Assembly (NCBI RefSeq): GCF_004343155.1
Contig: NZ_SMDC01000011.1
Coordinates: forward strand, 1 to 64,000
Length of the DNA: 64,000 nt
DNA from: Marichromatium gracile
Lineage (GTDB): Bacteria > Pseudomonadota > Gammaproteobacteria > Chromatiales > Chromatiaceae
Reading direction: 5' to 3'
Part shown: positions 27,586 through 37,335 of the stretch, in pieces
Position numbering within the stretch: position 1 is the stretch's first letter
Layout: each line of letters begins with the position of its first letter
Translations under genes and position numbers: made by a program
The notes under the pieces: generated by a model
What the model was told of the DNA's origin: nothing
The model's input: only the letters and a program-made list of their open reading frames with translations
The model's database searches: none

Positions 27586-28351
27586 CCCCGGCGCCGTCGC
27601 CTTCGTCGTGGTCCGGGCGGCGCTCGGTGAGCGCGGCATAGCGGCTGTGATGACGGTAGCGTCGCAGGTCCTGGCGCAGCGATTCGGCCAGACGCAGTTC
27701 GAGATCCCGTGGGTGGATGCCGATGCGCAGCCATCCCCGGGCGCGCGCGCGGCTGCGGTTGATGCGGTTCCACAGCCGGACCGCGCGGGCGCGCGCCGCG
27801 GTGTCGGCCTCGTAGCCGAGCATCGGCACCGGCGCGAACAGTCCGCTCTCGGCCGAGAGCACCCCGGAGAGGTACTCGTAGCGCTCGAAGGGCAGCTCGG
27901 CGAGCGCCGAGCGCGCGATCCGGCCCATCGCCCAGGCCGGGGGTACATAGAGTTCGGGCGCGTCCAGCCCCTGATCGCCGAACCAGGCGTGACAGCGGTT
28001 GACCAGCGCGCCGATGCCCTCGGCATCGAGCGCCAGGTGCTCGGCGACGTCACGCGAGATGAGGCGCGCGTGCAGGCGGTGATACCAGCCGCCGTAGCGC
28101 TCGACGCGATGGTGCCAGCCGTGTCCGGCCAGCTCGTGGCCGCGTCGCTGCCACTGGCGTAGCCGCGCGAGGGCGGTGCGATCCCAGGCGCCGCCGGGGA
28201 TCACCAGCAGGGTGACCGGATAGACCCGCTCGGCCTCGAGCAGGGCGAGCAACCGCTCGACCTGAGGCAGGGTCTCGGGCATCACATCATGCACCGAGAC
28301 CAGGGTCCTGGGGGTGGTGTCGTCAGTCGCGCATGTCGACGCTGTGTCCAT
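27566..28351 (-). CDS. DUF2334 polysaccharide-deacetylase-like protein
   Basis: A 261-residue protein of the NodB-like carbohydrate esterase fold. Metal-site candidates are H21 and D22 in VSVHDVMP and the HGWHH cluster at 77-81; VPPAW and LRIGIHPRD are further conserved segments. The substrate is unknown. Its start lies within the last codons of the glycosyltransferase gene (29-nt overlap), and the two probably act on the same glycan or glycolipid. There is no signal peptide, so it is likely cytoplasmic. Confidence 0.85.
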   Translation of the reverse strand: MDTASTCATDDTTPRTLVSVHDVMPETLPQVERLLALLEAERVYPVTLLVIPGGAWDRTALARLRQWQRRGHELAGHGWHHRVERYGGWYHRLHARLISRDVAEHLALDAEGIGALVNRCHAWFGDQGLDAPELYVPPAWAMGRIARSALAELPFERYEYLSGVLSAESGLFAPVPMLGYEADTAARARAVRLWNRINRSRARARGWLRIGIHPRDLELRLAESLRQDLRRYRHHSRYAALTERRPDHDEGDGAGVTENVR

Positions 28352-29489
28352 GATCGCCCGAGAGTACCGATAGCCAGTGTTGAAGGTTGCGGCGGTTGAT
28401 CTCGATCGCCGCCGCGCGTGCCAGGTGCGCCTTGCGCTCGCGCAGTGCCGGGTCGAGCGCGCGGACCCGCGCCAGTGCCTCGGCGAGCGTCTCGTCCTCG
28501 CCGATCGCGTGCAGCCCGCGTCCGAGCAGCTCCCAACTGAGGATACCGCATGCCGAGGAAACCACCACGGTGCGCGCGCGCGCCATCGCCTCGAGCGCGA
28601 TGGTGCCGAAGGACTCGACCCGGGAGGGCAGCACCAGGGCGTCGACCGAGTCGAGCAGGGCCATGATCTGGCCGCGCCGCACCCAGCCGAGGTGTCTGAG
28701 GTTGGGATGCTCGGCGCAGCGTTGCTCGAGCCAGGGGCGCAGCGGCCCGTCGCCGGCGACCAGGAATTCGATCTCGGGGAGTCGTTGTGCGGCCTCGACG
28801 ATGCTCTCGAGGTTCTTCTCCGGGGCCAGTCGACCGGCGAACAGGACCCGCCCGAGTCGGGGTGCGACCGGTCGCGGCGGGCAGTCGAGAAAGCGCTTGG
28901 CGATCGGCGTGGCCATCAGCGCTGCGCGGTCGGCGCCGATGCGTCGTGCCACCTCGACCATCTCGTGGGAGTTGGCGAGCACCAGCTGGCTGCGGCGGAA
29001 CAGCATGCGGTGGCAGGTGCCGAGATAGGCGTTGGCCACGCGCGCGCGCAGGCCGCTCCACTCGGGGAAGAGGTCGGTGAGCGCCTCGAAGTGGGTGTGG
29101 AAGCCGACCACCAGGGCGATATCGCGCCGCCCGGCCAGGTGCATGCCGAGCATGCCGAAGGGGCCGGGGGTGGGGACGACGATGGCGTTGGGACGCAGCC
29201 GGCGCAGTCGGCCGCTGACCAGCGGCCAGGAGGGCAGCAGCAGCCTCTGGGTCGGGTCGCCGGGGAGCGGGAAGGTCAGTCCGCCGTGCCAGCTGCCGCG
29301 GCGATAGCGTGGCGCGATCAACTCGACCCGGGCGCCGGCGGCGCGCAGATGATCGGCGAGGTCGCGATAGTAGGCGCCGACCCCGTTACGCTCGGGGGCG
29401 GCGTCGGAGAGGATGGCCACGCGTAGCCCCGAGGCGTCGATCGGGTCGGACTGCGCGGTGAGCTGGTCTGGGCACGAGGTGCTCAACAT
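28323..29489 (-). CDS. Glycosyltransferase family 4 (GT-B fold)
   Basis: A 388-residue glycosyltransferase. The N-terminal acceptor domain has a GVGAYYRDLADHL loop and FHTHFEAL. The C-terminal nucleotide-sugar domain has FAGRLAPEKNLESIVEA, VAGDGPLRPWLE and the EX7E motif in ESFGTIALEAM. The pattern is closest to mannosyl/glucosyl transferases such as PimB or MgtA; the sugar cannot be stated. It overlaps the upstream sulfotransferase by 7 nt and the downstream deacetylase-like gene by 29 nt, forming a three-gene operon. Confidence 0.88.
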   Translation of the reverse strand: MLSTSCPDQLTAQSDPIDASGLRVAILSDAAPERNGVGAYYRDLADHLRAAGARVELIAPRYRRGSWHGGLTFPLPGDPTQRLLLPSWPLVSGRLRRLRPNAIVVPTPGPFGMLGMHLAGRRDIALVVGFHTHFEALTDLFPEWSGLRARVANAYLGTCHRMLFRRSQLVLANSHEMVEVARRIGADRAALMATPIAKRFLDCPPRPVAPRLGRVLFAGRLAPEKNLESIVEAAQRLPEIEFLVAGDGPLRPWLEQRCAEHPNLRHLGWVRRGQIMALLDSVDALVLPSRVESFGTIALEAMARARTVVVSSACGILSWELLGRGLHAIGEDETLAEALARVRALDPALRERKAHLARAAAIEINRRNLQHWLSVLSGDHGHSVDMRD

Positions 29490-30712
29490 GGCAACGCGGT
29501 TTCCGTGGTTCGCGTGGGTGCCGGGGGTGCGGCGGATGGCGGCGCGTCCCGATCATCGATGGCACGCGCACACAGACGACGATAGCAGGCGCCGAGCTCG
29601 TGTTCGATACGCTCGGCGTCGAGTCCGAACTGCGCGAGGCTGTACTGGTGCGCGCTGCGATAGCGTCGGGCATGGCGCTGACGCTGCTGGAGGCGGGCGC
29701 GGTAGTCGGCGTCGAGCGTGAGTCCGAGCTGGTTGTAGATGGTCTCGATGCTCGGGCCGAGCTGCCCGCGCAGCTGCGTCATGGTCACCCAGGCACAGCG
29801 CTCGACCGGGACCTCGGCGAGGGTCTGTTCGAGGTTGTGGTAGTAGAAGCCGAGCTGCTCGATCATGCGTCGCGCGAACGCGGGCTCGACCGCGCCGACG
29901 CCGAACAGCTTGGCGCCGCCGGCGATCGAGCTCAGTTGCGAGGGCAGGGTCTCCTGCGGGGCGCGCAGACAGACCACGAAGCGGGCGTCGGGATAGCGCG
30001 CGCGCAGCGCCCCGGCGAGCGGGGCGAAGGCGGCGTTCTTCGACAGCAGTCGCTTGTCCGTGCCGTGGACGTAGAGATGGCGCTGCAGACAGCGATGATG
30101 GTGCTCGAGGAGCTGGCTGCGCAGCGGCTCGGGCATGTCGCGGTCGAAGCTGCCCATCCGCCACAGTCGGCTCGAGTCGGGGAAGGGGAGGATGAGGATG
30201 AAGCAGGCGAGCGCCGGCAGCAGTGCGAAGTAGTCCTCCTCGGGGTCATCGAGGCGCATGCTGTGGACCGCGTCCAGGGCGCCGAAGGCGTGGCGCTCGA
30301 TCCGGCGCAACAGCCGGGCGAGCGGGGCGCCGAGCCGGGCGTCGAGTCGGCCGAGGCCGAGCCAGAAGCGGCGGGCGGTGATCGAGAGCGCGAACAGACA
30401 CTCCCAGGTGGTGAAGGTGGTGACACCGGGATCCTCGGCCAGCACCCGGTGGAGATGGGTGGTGCCGCTGCGCGGTACGCCGAGGATGAACAGCGGCTCG
30501 CGGACCTGGACCCGGCGATAGTCGGGGTAGAGTAGCTCGTCGAGCGCCAGCCCGAGCCAGTGGATCAGCTGGACCAGGGCGAACAGCGGCACGAAGCCGA
30601 GCATCAGCAGGGGGCGGAGATAACCCGCCCGGCCGGCGCCGCGCCTGGGGAGGAGGGCGCGCAGGGCGAGCCCGAGGAGGTGCAGCTGGCTGGAGATGAA
30701 GAGTCTGAACAT
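29483..30712 (-). CDS. Sulfotransferase family protein
   Basis: A 409-residue protein. An N-terminal membrane-anchoring region (about 35-58) is followed by the PAPS 5'-phosphosulfate loop FILGVPRSGTTHLHRVL (76-91), with the catalytic-type histidine nearby. VVCLRAPQETLPSQLSS is the 3'-phosphate-binding segment. It fits the Sulfotransfer_3 group, whose members sulfate sugars or lipids. It is the first gene of a set with a glycosyltransferase and a deacetylase-like protein, which suggests synthesis of a sulfated glycolipid or surface glycan. The proline/alanine/threonine-rich C-terminal tail is unusual. Confidence 0.85.
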   Translation of the reverse strand: MFRLFISSQLHLLGLALRALLPRRGAGRAGYLRPLLMLGFVPLFALVQLIHWLGLALDELLYPDYRRVQVREPLFILGVPRSGTTHLHRVLAEDPGVTTFTTWECLFALSITARRFWLGLGRLDARLGAPLARLLRRIERHAFGALDAVHSMRLDDPEEDYFALLPALACFILILPFPDSSRLWRMGSFDRDMPEPLRSQLLEHHHRCLQRHLYVHGTDKRLLSKNAAFAPLAGALRARYPDARFVVCLRAPQETLPSQLSSIAGGAKLFGVGAVEPAFARRMIEQLGFYYHNLEQTLAEVPVERCAWVTMTQLRGQLGPSIETIYNQLGLTLDADYRARLQQRQRHARRYRSAHQYSLAQFGLDAERIEHELGACYRRLCARAIDDRDAPPSAAPPAPTRTTETALPC

Positions 30713-30770
30713 CGTCCGTCCTCAGCCCGGGCGCCGCCACGAGTGCGCCTGCGGGCTCCGGTGGTGCATG

Positions 30771-30799
30771 CGTGCGGGTCGCCGATGACGACCCGCACG
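30771..30799. terminator. 11-bp hairpin after rne
   Basis: CGTGCGGGTCG (30771-30781) and CGACCCGCACG (30789-30799) pair perfectly around a 7-nt loop. It lies 59 bp beyond the rne stop, in the gap before the sulfotransferase start. There is no T-tract, so it may only reduce read-through. Confidence 0.5.
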
Positions 30800-30857
30800 G
30801 GTTCAGGGTAACCGCAGCAGGGCGGACCCTAGCACGCACGAGGTGACGATCGCGACC

Positions 30858-33800
30858 TCAGTCGCCGTCTTCCTGCGTGATCCGTTTCTCGCTCTCGACG
30901 GTGGCCGCGGGTCGCGGGGCGCGCTCCGGCGCTGCCGCTGGCGCCTCGGTGGCGGGTTTGGGCGCCGCGGGGGGCGTCTGTGGTCGCGACTCCGGGGGCG
31001 GTGTGGGCGCACTCGTCGCGGTCTCTGAGTGAGACTGCGCCTCGCGGGTCGGTTCGGACCTGCTCACCGTGGCGCTCTTGTGCTCGCCGCTCTCGGGTTT
31101 CGAGGTCGCCGCGGGTTGCTCCCCGGCGGGCTTCGGCCTGGGCGCCTCGGCAGTCGGCTTGTCCTTGCCCGACTCTGACTCCGGCTTGGCTGTCTCGGCG
31201 ACCGGCTTGTCCTTGCCCGGTTCAGGCTTGGCTGTCTCGGCAGTCGGCTTGTCCTTGCCCGACTCCGGCTTGGCTGTCTCGGCAGCCGGCCTGTCCTTGC
31301 CCGGTTCAGGCTTGGCTGTCTCGGCGACCGGCCTGTCCTTGCCCGGTTCAGGCTTGGCTGTCTCGGCGACCGGCCTGTCCTTGCCCGGTTCAGGCTTGGC
31401 TGTCTCGGCAGCCGGCCTGTCCTTGCCCGGTTCAGGCTTGGCTGTCTCGGCAGTCGGCTTGTCCTTGCCCGACTCCGGCTTGGCTGTCTCGGCAGTCGGC
31501 TTGTCCTTGCCCGCTTCAGGCTTGGCTGACGCGGCGGTCGACTTGTCCTTGGCAGTCTCCGGCTTGGGCGCTGCGGCGCTCGATTGGCCCTGGGACGGCT
31601 CCGACTTCGCCCTCGCGGACTGTCTGTCGCTGTCCGACTGCTTGGCCTCGGCACCTGTCTGGGGCGCGGGCAGGAGCGCCTGTGGCTTGTGCCGGGTCTC
31701 GGTGGCCGGTGCCTCTGTCTCCGTCGCTGCATTGTGCTCGACGCGTGACTGGGTCGGTGCGCGTTCGCGGTCGTTGCCGTTGGGCTGCTCGTTGCCGCCG
31801 TTGGTGGGGGTGCTGCGGCGGCGGTTGCGTCCGCCGCGTCGCCGCCGGGTCGAGCGCGGTCGTTCGCCGGCACCATCCTGTTGTGGCGTCGTGTTCTCGC
31901 CGTTGCCCTTGGCCGTCTCCGGTGCCGACCGCTCCGTTCTCGCCTCGGTGCTGCGTCTGGACTGTTCCTGGGCCTCGTCGGCATCGCTGCGCTGCGGCTT
32001 GTTGGATTCACCACCCTGGGGTTGTTGCGGCTCGCGCGTGCGCTCGTCGTCACCCTTGCCCTTGGCGGCGCGACCGCCGTTCTCGTTGCGGCGGGGACGA
32101 TTGCGTGTGCTGCTGCGTCGGCTGCGGCCCTCGCCGTTGCGCGCGCTGCGGCCGCTCTCCTCGCCTTCGCCGCCGCGCCCCTCCGGAGGGGTGCTGCGCT
32201 TGCGCTCGCGGGACTTGCTACCCTCGCCCTCGCCGCGGGGCTTGGCGTGGCCACGCTCGGAGTGGTGTTGAGATTCGCTCTGGGGGCTCGCCGGGGCCTC
32301 GATCTGGCGCGGTGCAAACAACCCGGTCCAGATCCGTTTGATCAGGCTCTCGGGCTCGCTGCGCTCGGGCTCCTGAAGTCCGGCCGGGGTCTTGGGCGTC
32401 GTCCGCTGCGGGTTCGGGCGCTGCTGCGGCACCGGGGTGGCGGGGGTGACCTGCTTGACCGCCGGCTCCTCGATACGCGGTGGCGCGGTCAGTCGGGTAT
32501 AGCGCGACTCGGCCTCCGGCTCGGGCGGGGCCGCGGCGATCTCGTAGCTCTGTCGGCCCTCGTCCTGCTTGGTGACATCCTGGGTGCGGATGCGCTCGAT
32601 CTGGTAGTCGGGGGTGAGCAGGTGTTCGTTCGGGACCAGCAGGATCTCGACCTCCTGGCGCTGCTCGATGTCGACGATGGTGCGGCGTTTCTCGTTGAGC
32701 AGGAAGGTGGCGACGCTGACCGGCAGGTGGGCGAGGATGCGCTGGGTGTTGTCCTTCATCGCCTCCTCTTCGATTATCCGCAGGATCGACAGGCCCAGCG
32801 AGTCGACCCCGCGGATGGTGCCCTGACCCTTGCAGCGCGGGCAGACCTGCTGGCTCGATTCGCCGAGCGAGGGACGCAGTCGCTGGCGCGACATCTCCAG
32901 CAGTCCGAAGCGCGAGATCCGCGCTACCTGGACGCGGGCGCGATCCTGCTTGAGCGCCTCGCGCAGCCGGTTCTCGACCTCGCGCTGGTTCTTCGGCGGG
33001 GTCATGTCGATGAAGTCGATCACGAACAAGCCGCCGAGGTCGCGCAGGCGCAGCTGGCGAGCGATCTCGTCGGCCGCCTCGAGGTTGGTGTTGAGCGCCG
33101 TCTCCTCGATGTCGGCGCCCTTGGTGGCGCGCGCCGAGTTGATGTCGATGGCGGTGAGCGCCTCGCCGTGGTCGATCACGATCGAGCCGCCCGAGGGCAG
33201 GCGCACCTCACGCTGGAAGGCCGACTCGATCTGGGTCTCGATCTGGTAGCGGGTGAACAGCGGCACCTCGTCGTCGTAGCGGCGCAGTTTCTTGATGTTC
33301 TGCGGCATCACCTGACGGATGAAGGTCTCGGCGCGTTCGTAGACGGCGGCGTCGTCGATGACGATCTCGCCGATGTCGGCGCGCAGATAGTCGCGGATCG
33401 AGCGGATGATGACATCGCTCTCCTGATAGATCAGGAAGGGCGCCTTGCGCTGCTCGCCGGAGGTCTCGATCGCCTTCCACAGCTGCAGCAGGTAGTCGAG
33501 ATCCCACTGCAGTTCCTCGACGCTCTTGCCGACGCCGGCGGTGCGCACGATCAGCCCCATGTCCTCGGGGATCTCGAGCTGGCTCATGGCGTCGCGCAGC
33601 TCGCTGCGGTCCTGGCCCTCGATGCGGCGCGACACCCCGCCGGCGCGCGGGTTGTTGGGCATCAGCACCAGATAGCGCCCGGCCAGCGAGATGAAGGTGG
33701 TGAGCGCCGCGCCCTTGTTGCCGCGCTCCTCCTTGTCGATCTGCACCACCACCTCGCGGCCCTCGCGTACCGCCTCCTTGATGTTGATGCGCGAGCCGGG

Positions 33801-34052
33801 CTTGACCGAGTCGGGCTCGAAATAGGCGCGGGCGATCTCTTTGAGGGGGAGGAAGCCGTGGCGCTCGGCGCCATAGTCGACGAAGGCGGCCTCGAGGCTG
33901 GGCTCGACGCGGGTGATGGTGCCCTTGTAGATGTTGGCCTTCTTCAGTTCCCGGCCGGGGGATTCGATGTCGAGGTTGTAGAGCAGTTGACCGTCGACGG
34001 TCGCGACGCGCAACTCTTCCGGCTGAGTTGCGTTGATCAGCATTCTTTTCAT
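30858..34052 (-). CDS. rne: Ribonuclease E
   Basis: A 1064-residue endoribonuclease that starts mRNA decay and processes rRNA and tRNA. The catalytic half (about 1-530) has the S1 domain ([16 protein letters not shown]). The magnesium aspartates are in LTAIDINSA and [10 protein letters not shown]. The zinc-link CPRC at 404-407 sits exactly where E. coli has it. The C-terminal half (about 530-1064) is disordered and rich in Arg, Pro, Glu and Lys. It has Arg-rich RNA-binding patches ([12 protein letters not shown]) and a tract of roughly ten 14-residue repeats. It is divergent from rluC across a 582-bp gap, as in E. coli. Confidence 0.96.
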   Translation of the reverse strand: MKRMLINATQPEELRVATVDGQLLYNLDIESPGRELKKANIYKGTITRVEPSLEAAFVDYGAERHGFLPLKEIARAYFEPDSVKPGSRINIKEAVREGREVVVQIDKEERGNKGAALTTFISLAGRYLVLMPNNPRAGGVSRRIEGQDRSELRDAMSQLEIPEDMGLIVRTAGVGKSVEELQWDLDYLLQLWKAIETSGEQRKAPFLIYQESDVIIRSIRDYLRADIGEIVIDDAAVYERAETFIRQVMPQNIKKLRRYDDEVPLFTRYQIETQIESAFQREVRLPSGGSIVIDHGEALTAIDINSARATKGADIEETALNTNLEAADEIARQLRLRDLGGLFVIDFIDMTPPKNQREVENRLREALKQDRARVQVARISRFGLLEMSRQRLRPSLGESSQQVCPRCKGQGTIRGVDSLGLSILRIIEEEAMKDNTQRILAHLPVSVATFLLNEKRRTIVDIEQRQEVEILLVPNEHLLTPDYQIERIRTQDVTKQDEGRQSYEIAAAPPEPEAESRYTRLTAPPRIEEPAVKQVTPATPVPQQRPNPQRTTPKTPAGLQEPERSEPESLIKRIWTGLFAPRQIEAPASPQSESQHHSERGHAKPRGEGEGSKSRERKRSTPPEGRGGEGEESGRSARNGEGRSRRSSTRNRPRRNENGGRAAKGKGDDERTREPQQPQGGESNKPQRSDADEAQEQSRRSTEARTERSAPETAKGNGENTTPQQDGAGERPRSTRRRRGGRNRRRSTPTNGGNEQPNGNDRERAPTQSRVEHNAATETEAPATETRHKPQALLPAPQTGAEAKQSDSDRQSARAKSEPSQGQSSAAAPKPETAKDKSTAASAKPEAGKDKPTAETAKPESGKDKPTAETAKPEPGKDRPAAETAKPEPGKDRPVAETAKPEPGKDRPVAETAKPEPGKDRPAAETAKPESGKDKPTAETAKPEPGKDKPVAETAKPESESGKDKPTAEAPRPKPAGEQPAATSKPESGEHKSATVSRSEPTREAQSHSETATSAPTPPPESRPQTPPAAPKPATEAPAAAPERAPRPAATVESEKRITQEDGD
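31147..31568 (-). repeat. 42-bp tandem repeat inside rne (14-residue repeats)
   Basis: About ten 42-bp units encode [14 protein letters not shown]-like peptides. The changes are limited: K/R, T/A/V and P/S/A positions vary, and one unit is two residues longer (ESES). Adjacent units are nearly identical at DNA level, which suggests recent slippage or unequal crossing-over. All lengths are multiples of 3, so the frame is kept. Confidence 0.9.
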
Positions 34053-34634
34053 GTTGTTCCTTCTCTCACCACGGCGCGTGTCCCGTCATGGGGGACGGTT
34101 CGCCGCGGACCCCCGGTGGCTGACCTGGGGGCGGCTCGGCGCGTTGCCGTTCGTCCCACGGTGAGCAAGGATCCGACGGCATCAGCACTGTCCGTTCGGT
34201 CGCCTCCAGACGGGACCCGGAACGGGCACGCGCGCATGAACTATCGTTGACGGGCGCTGGCGGGCGCCCGCGGGTTCTTGTCCCCGTCCATGCGGAGGGG
34301 GAGGTGTTCGGAGCGGCGAGGGTGGTGCCGGATGCGTTGGCCTGCCTTGGCGCACGGCGCGCGGAACGCAGAGGGTGTAGAATGCGCGATTGCTCGCTGC
34401 TCGAGTCCGCGCGCGATACCCAATGCTGCCCTCGGGCAGGCGTGGCTAAGATGTCGAAAGACGGCTTCCGGCGCGAAGGCGTCGTCCCGGCCGGTTTCGA
34501 GTGGGCGCGGACCAACCTTCGGCTGCGCTCGCCGCTCCCGGAATGATCGATATTCCACAGGCCAGCGCAAGCGATTCATGGTAGCAGCGAAGACTATTAG
34601 CATCAATTGAGCCAACAAGGCAAGGCTATCCCCT
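34053..34634. promoter_or_regulatory. rne/rluC divergent intergenic region; probable long rne leader
   Basis: A 582-bp gap without a credible gene; the open frames here are shadows of GC-rich DNA. On the minus strand TTGATG (34606-34601), 17 bp and TACCAT (34583-34578) form a plausible sigma-70 promoter. It would give an rne leader of about 520 nt. In E. coli the roughly 360-nt rne 5' UTR mediates autoregulation by RNase E cleavage, and the same layout suggests the same control. No riboswitch is recognised. Confidence 0.5.
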
Positions 34635-35636
34635 TTGAGTCCACCAGATTCCCATCCAGATCCCGCGTCCGCCAAGGGCGGTGCGGATACCGGGCCGCGT
34701 CTGGTCCGCGTCGATGCCGAGTCCGACGGACAGCGTATCGATAACTTCCTGCTCCGTTTCATCAAGGGCGTTCCGCGCAGCCATCTCTATCGCATACTCC
34801 GTCGTGGAGAGGTGCGGGTGAACAAGGGGCGGGTCAAGGCCAGCCATCGGCTGCGCGCCGGGGACATGGTGCGCATCCCGCCGCTGCGTCTGCCCGAGCA
34901 GCGCGCCCCGGCGCGCGCGCCCGAGGGCTGGCTGGCGCGGCTCGAGGGCGCGGTGCTCTACGAGGACAACCGGCTGCTGGTGATCGACAAGCCCTCGGGG
35001 CTGGCGGTGCACGGCGGCAGCGGACTGAGCTTCGGGCTGATCGAGTCGCTGCGCCAGCTCCATCCCGGGCGCGAGCTCGAGCTGGTGCACCGGCTCGATC
35101 GCGACACCTCCGGTTGCCTGGTGGTGACCAAGCGGCGCAGCGCGCTGCGCGAGCTGCACCGGATGATGCGCGAGGATGGCATCGAGAAGCGCTATCTGGC
35201 GTTGATCGGCGGCGAGCTGCCGCGCGCCGAGATGACCGTCGACGCGCCGCTGCGCAAGAACGTGCTGCGCGGCGGCGAGCGCATGGTCAGCGTCGATCCG
35301 GTCGAGGGCAAGGCCTCGCGCACCCGCTTCCGCCGGCTGCGGCGCTTGCGCGCCGGGTCGCGGGTGGCGACCCTGGTCGAGGCCACCCTGGTCACCGGCC
35401 GCACCCATCAGATCCGCGTCCATGCCGCCCATCTCGGCGCGCCGCTCGCCGGCGACCCCAAATACGGTGACGATGACTGGAACCGGGAACTCAGGGCGCT
35501 CGGGCTCGATCGCTTGTTCCTGCACGCCGCGGCGCTGAGCTTTCGCGCCGAATACATGAGTCGGCCGCTGCACGTCGAGGCGCCGCTGCCGGAGACGCTG
35601 CAGCGGCTGCTGGACGCACTGGAGGAGACCGCGTGA
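34635..35636 (+). CDS. rluC: Ribosomal large subunit pseudouridine synthase RluC
   Basis: A 333-residue enzyme that isomerises uridines of 23S rRNA. The N-terminal S4 domain (about 30-90) reads RIDNFLLRFIKGVPRSHLYRILRRG. The catalytic domain has HRLDRDTSGCLVV with the nucleophilic aspartate D155, and late TGRTHQIRVHAAHLG. The start is the TTG at 34635; no ATG or GTG fits before the S4 domain, and the ribosome-binding site (AAGG) is distant. Divergence from rne supports RluC over RluD. It overlaps the HAD gene by 4 nt. Confidence 0.93.
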   Translation: MSPPDSHPDPASAKGGADTGPRLVRVDAESDGQRIDNFLLRFIKGVPRSHLYRILRRGEVRVNKGRVKASHRLRAGDMVRIPPLRLPEQRAPARAPEGWLARLEGAVLYEDNRLLVIDKPSGLAVHGGSGLSFGLIESLRQLHPGRELELVHRLDRDTSGCLVVTKRRSALRELHRMMREDGIEKRYLALIGGELPRAEMTVDAPLRKNVLRGGERMVSVDPVEGKASRTRFRRLRRLRAGSRVATLVEATLVTGRTHQIRVHAAHLGAPLAGDPKYGDDDWNRELRALGLDRLFLHAAALSFRAEYMSRPLHVEAPLPETLQRLLDALEETA

Positions 35637-36298
35637 GTTTCGAGCTGATCGTGTTCGACTGGGACGGCACCCTGATGGATTCCGAGGCCCATATCGTCGA
35701 TTGCATGCAGCGTGCCTTCGTCGAGCTGGGCCTGGAGCCGCCGCCGCGCGAGGCGGCGCGCGAGATCATCGGGCTGAGCCTGGAGCGGGGCACGCGGGAG
35801 TTGCTGCCGGGGGCCGAGCCCGAGGTCTATGAGGCGCTGATCCTCGCCTATCGGCGTCGCTTCCTCGGTGCCACGCCGAACGCCTCGGCGTTGTTCGCGG
35901 GCGCCGCCGAGGTGCTCTCGACGCTGACCGAGCGCGGCTGTCGGCTGGCGGTGGCCACCGGCAAGAGTCGCGCCGGGCTCGACAAGGCGCTGCGCGAGAC
36001 CGGGCTGGGCGGTTTCTTCCATGCCACCCGTTGCGCCGACGAGACCTTCTCCAAGCCCCACCCGCAGATGCTCCTGGAGCTGATGGACGAGCTCGGTGCC
36101 AGTGCCGCCGAGACGCTGATGATCGGTGATACCGAGTTCGACATGCAGATGGCGCGCAACGCCGGGGTGGCGGGGTTGGCCGTGAGCTACGGGGTTCACC
36201 CCCCGGAGCGACTGCGCGCGCACCAGCCGCTGGACTGTCTGGACGCGGTGAGCGCGATCCCGGAGTGGCTGGCCGCGCGTGCGATGACCGAGATCTGA
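35633..36298 (+). CDS. HAD-superfamily hydrolase (phosphoglycolate phosphatase-like)
   Basis: A 221-residue HAD-IA phosphatase. Motif I is FDWDGTLMDSE (D9 nucleophile, D11 acid/base), motif II is VATGKS, motif III is K in FSKPHPQML and motif IV is MIGDTEFDMQMA. A helical cap lies at about 20-85. The substrate is unknown; the rluC-HAD-sppA order is widespread in Gammaproteobacteria. It is coupled to rluC by a 4-nt overlap. Confidence 0.9.
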   Translation: MSFELIVFDWDGTLMDSEAHIVDCMQRAFVELGLEPPPREAAREIIGLSLERGTRELLPGAEPEVYEALILAYRRRFLGATPNASALFAGAAEVLSTLTERGCRLAVATGKSRAGLDKALRETGLGGFFHATRCADETFSKPHPQMLLELMDELGASAAETLMIGDTEFDMQMARNAGVAGLAVSYGVHPPERLRAHQPLDCLDAVSAIPEWLAARAMTEI

Positions 36299-36319
36299 AG
36301 CAGGACGGAGACCGAGACC

Positions 36320-37330
36320 ATGCAGTGGCGATTCTGGAAACGCTGGCGCAAGCCGCCGATGCCCGACCCCGACCAGCCCGGCTGGGAGCGGGCGCTGATC
36401 AACCATCTGGCGCTCGACTACATGCGTGAGCGCCGCCGCGCGCGGCGCTGGGGGCTGGTGCTCAAGCTGTTGATCCTGCTCTATCTGGTGGGGCTGGTGG
36501 TAGCCGCCTCGGTGCGCGACTGGGATCGGCGCATGGAGCTGACCGAGCCGCACGCGGCGCTGATCGAGATCGACGGGGTGATCGCCGCCGACAGTGACGC
36601 CAGCGCCGATCGGGTGGTCGGGGCGCTGCGCAAGGCCTTCGACAACGACAAGGTCGAGGGGGTGATCCTGCGTATCAACAGCCCCGGCGGCAGTCCGGTG
36701 CAGGCCGGTTACATCAACGACGAGATCGCTCGGCTCAAGGCGAAATATCGCGAGGCCCATGATGGCGACGACCTGCCGGTGTACGCAGTGGCCGCCGATC
36801 TCTGCGCCTCGGGGGGCTATTACATCGCCGTCGGCGCCGATGCCATCTATGCCGACAAGGCCAGCCTGGTCGGCTCGATCGGGGTACGCATCGGCAGCTT
36901 CGGGCTCGATCGCCTGCTCGCCGACCTCGGCATCGAGCGCCGGCTGCTCACCGCCGGCGCCAACAAGGGTATTCTCGATCCCTTCTCGCCGCTGCCCGAG
37001 TCGCAGCGCGTCTTCATCCAGGGGGTGCTCGATACCCTGCACCAGCAGTTCATCGCCGAGGTCCGGGAAGGCCGTGGCGATCGTCTCCAGGGCGGCGACG
37101 AACTCTTCAGCGGGCTGTTCTGGAGTGGCGAGCAAGCGCTCGAGCTGGGCCTGATCGATGGTCTGGCGAGCGCCGGGACGGTGGCGCGCGAGCAGCTCGG
37201 CACCGAGACCGTGGTCGACTACACCCAGAAGCGCGACCTGCTCGACTCCTTCGCCGAGCGGCTCGGTGGCGGCATGGCCGGGGCGCTCGGCGCCCTGTTC
37301 GGCGGGCTCGACGCCGGGGTGCTGCGCTGA
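36320..37330 (+). CDS. sppA: Signal peptide peptidase SppA-type S49 peptidase
   Basis: A 336-residue membrane-anchored serine protease that degrades leftover signal peptides. It has one N-terminal helix (about 47-66) and a single S49 domain, i.e. the short form rather than the duplicated E. coli SppA. INSPGGSPVQAGYI, the nucleophile in DLCASGGYYIAVGAD and KASLVGSIGV with the catalytic lysine are all seen. A purine-rich AGGACGGAGA precedes the ATG. It is the last gene of rluC-HAD-sppA. Confidence 0.9.
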   Translation: MQWRFWKRWRKPPMPDPDQPGWERALINHLALDYMRERRRARRWGLVLKLLILLYLVGLVVAASVRDWDRRMELTEPHAALIEIDGVIAADSDASADRVVGALRKAFDNDKVEGVILRINSPGGSPVQAGYINDEIARLKAKYREAHDGDDLPVYAVAADLCASGGYYIAVGADAIYADKASLVGSIGVRIGSFGLDRLLADLGIERRLLTAGANKGILDPFSPLPESQRVFIQGVLDTLHQQFIAEVREGRGDRLQGGDELFSGLFWSGEQALELGLIDGLASAGTVAREQLGTETVVDYTQKRDLLDSFAERLGGGMAGALGALFGGLDAGVLR

Positions 37331-37335
37331 GACCA

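Noticed and set aside
31147-31568. Regular 42-bp repeats as a CRISPR or intergenic repeat
   Set aside because: They lie in frame inside rne and encode a 14-residue peptide repeat without spacers.
31881-34250. Plus-strand open frame (about 789 codons) opposite rne
   Set aside because: It is antisense to the conserved RNase E catalytic domain; composition is typical of a shadow frame.
34066-34765. Small open frames in the rne/rluC gap as genes
   Set aside because: No ribosome-binding sites fit, composition is low-complexity, and overlapping frames on both strands are equally open.
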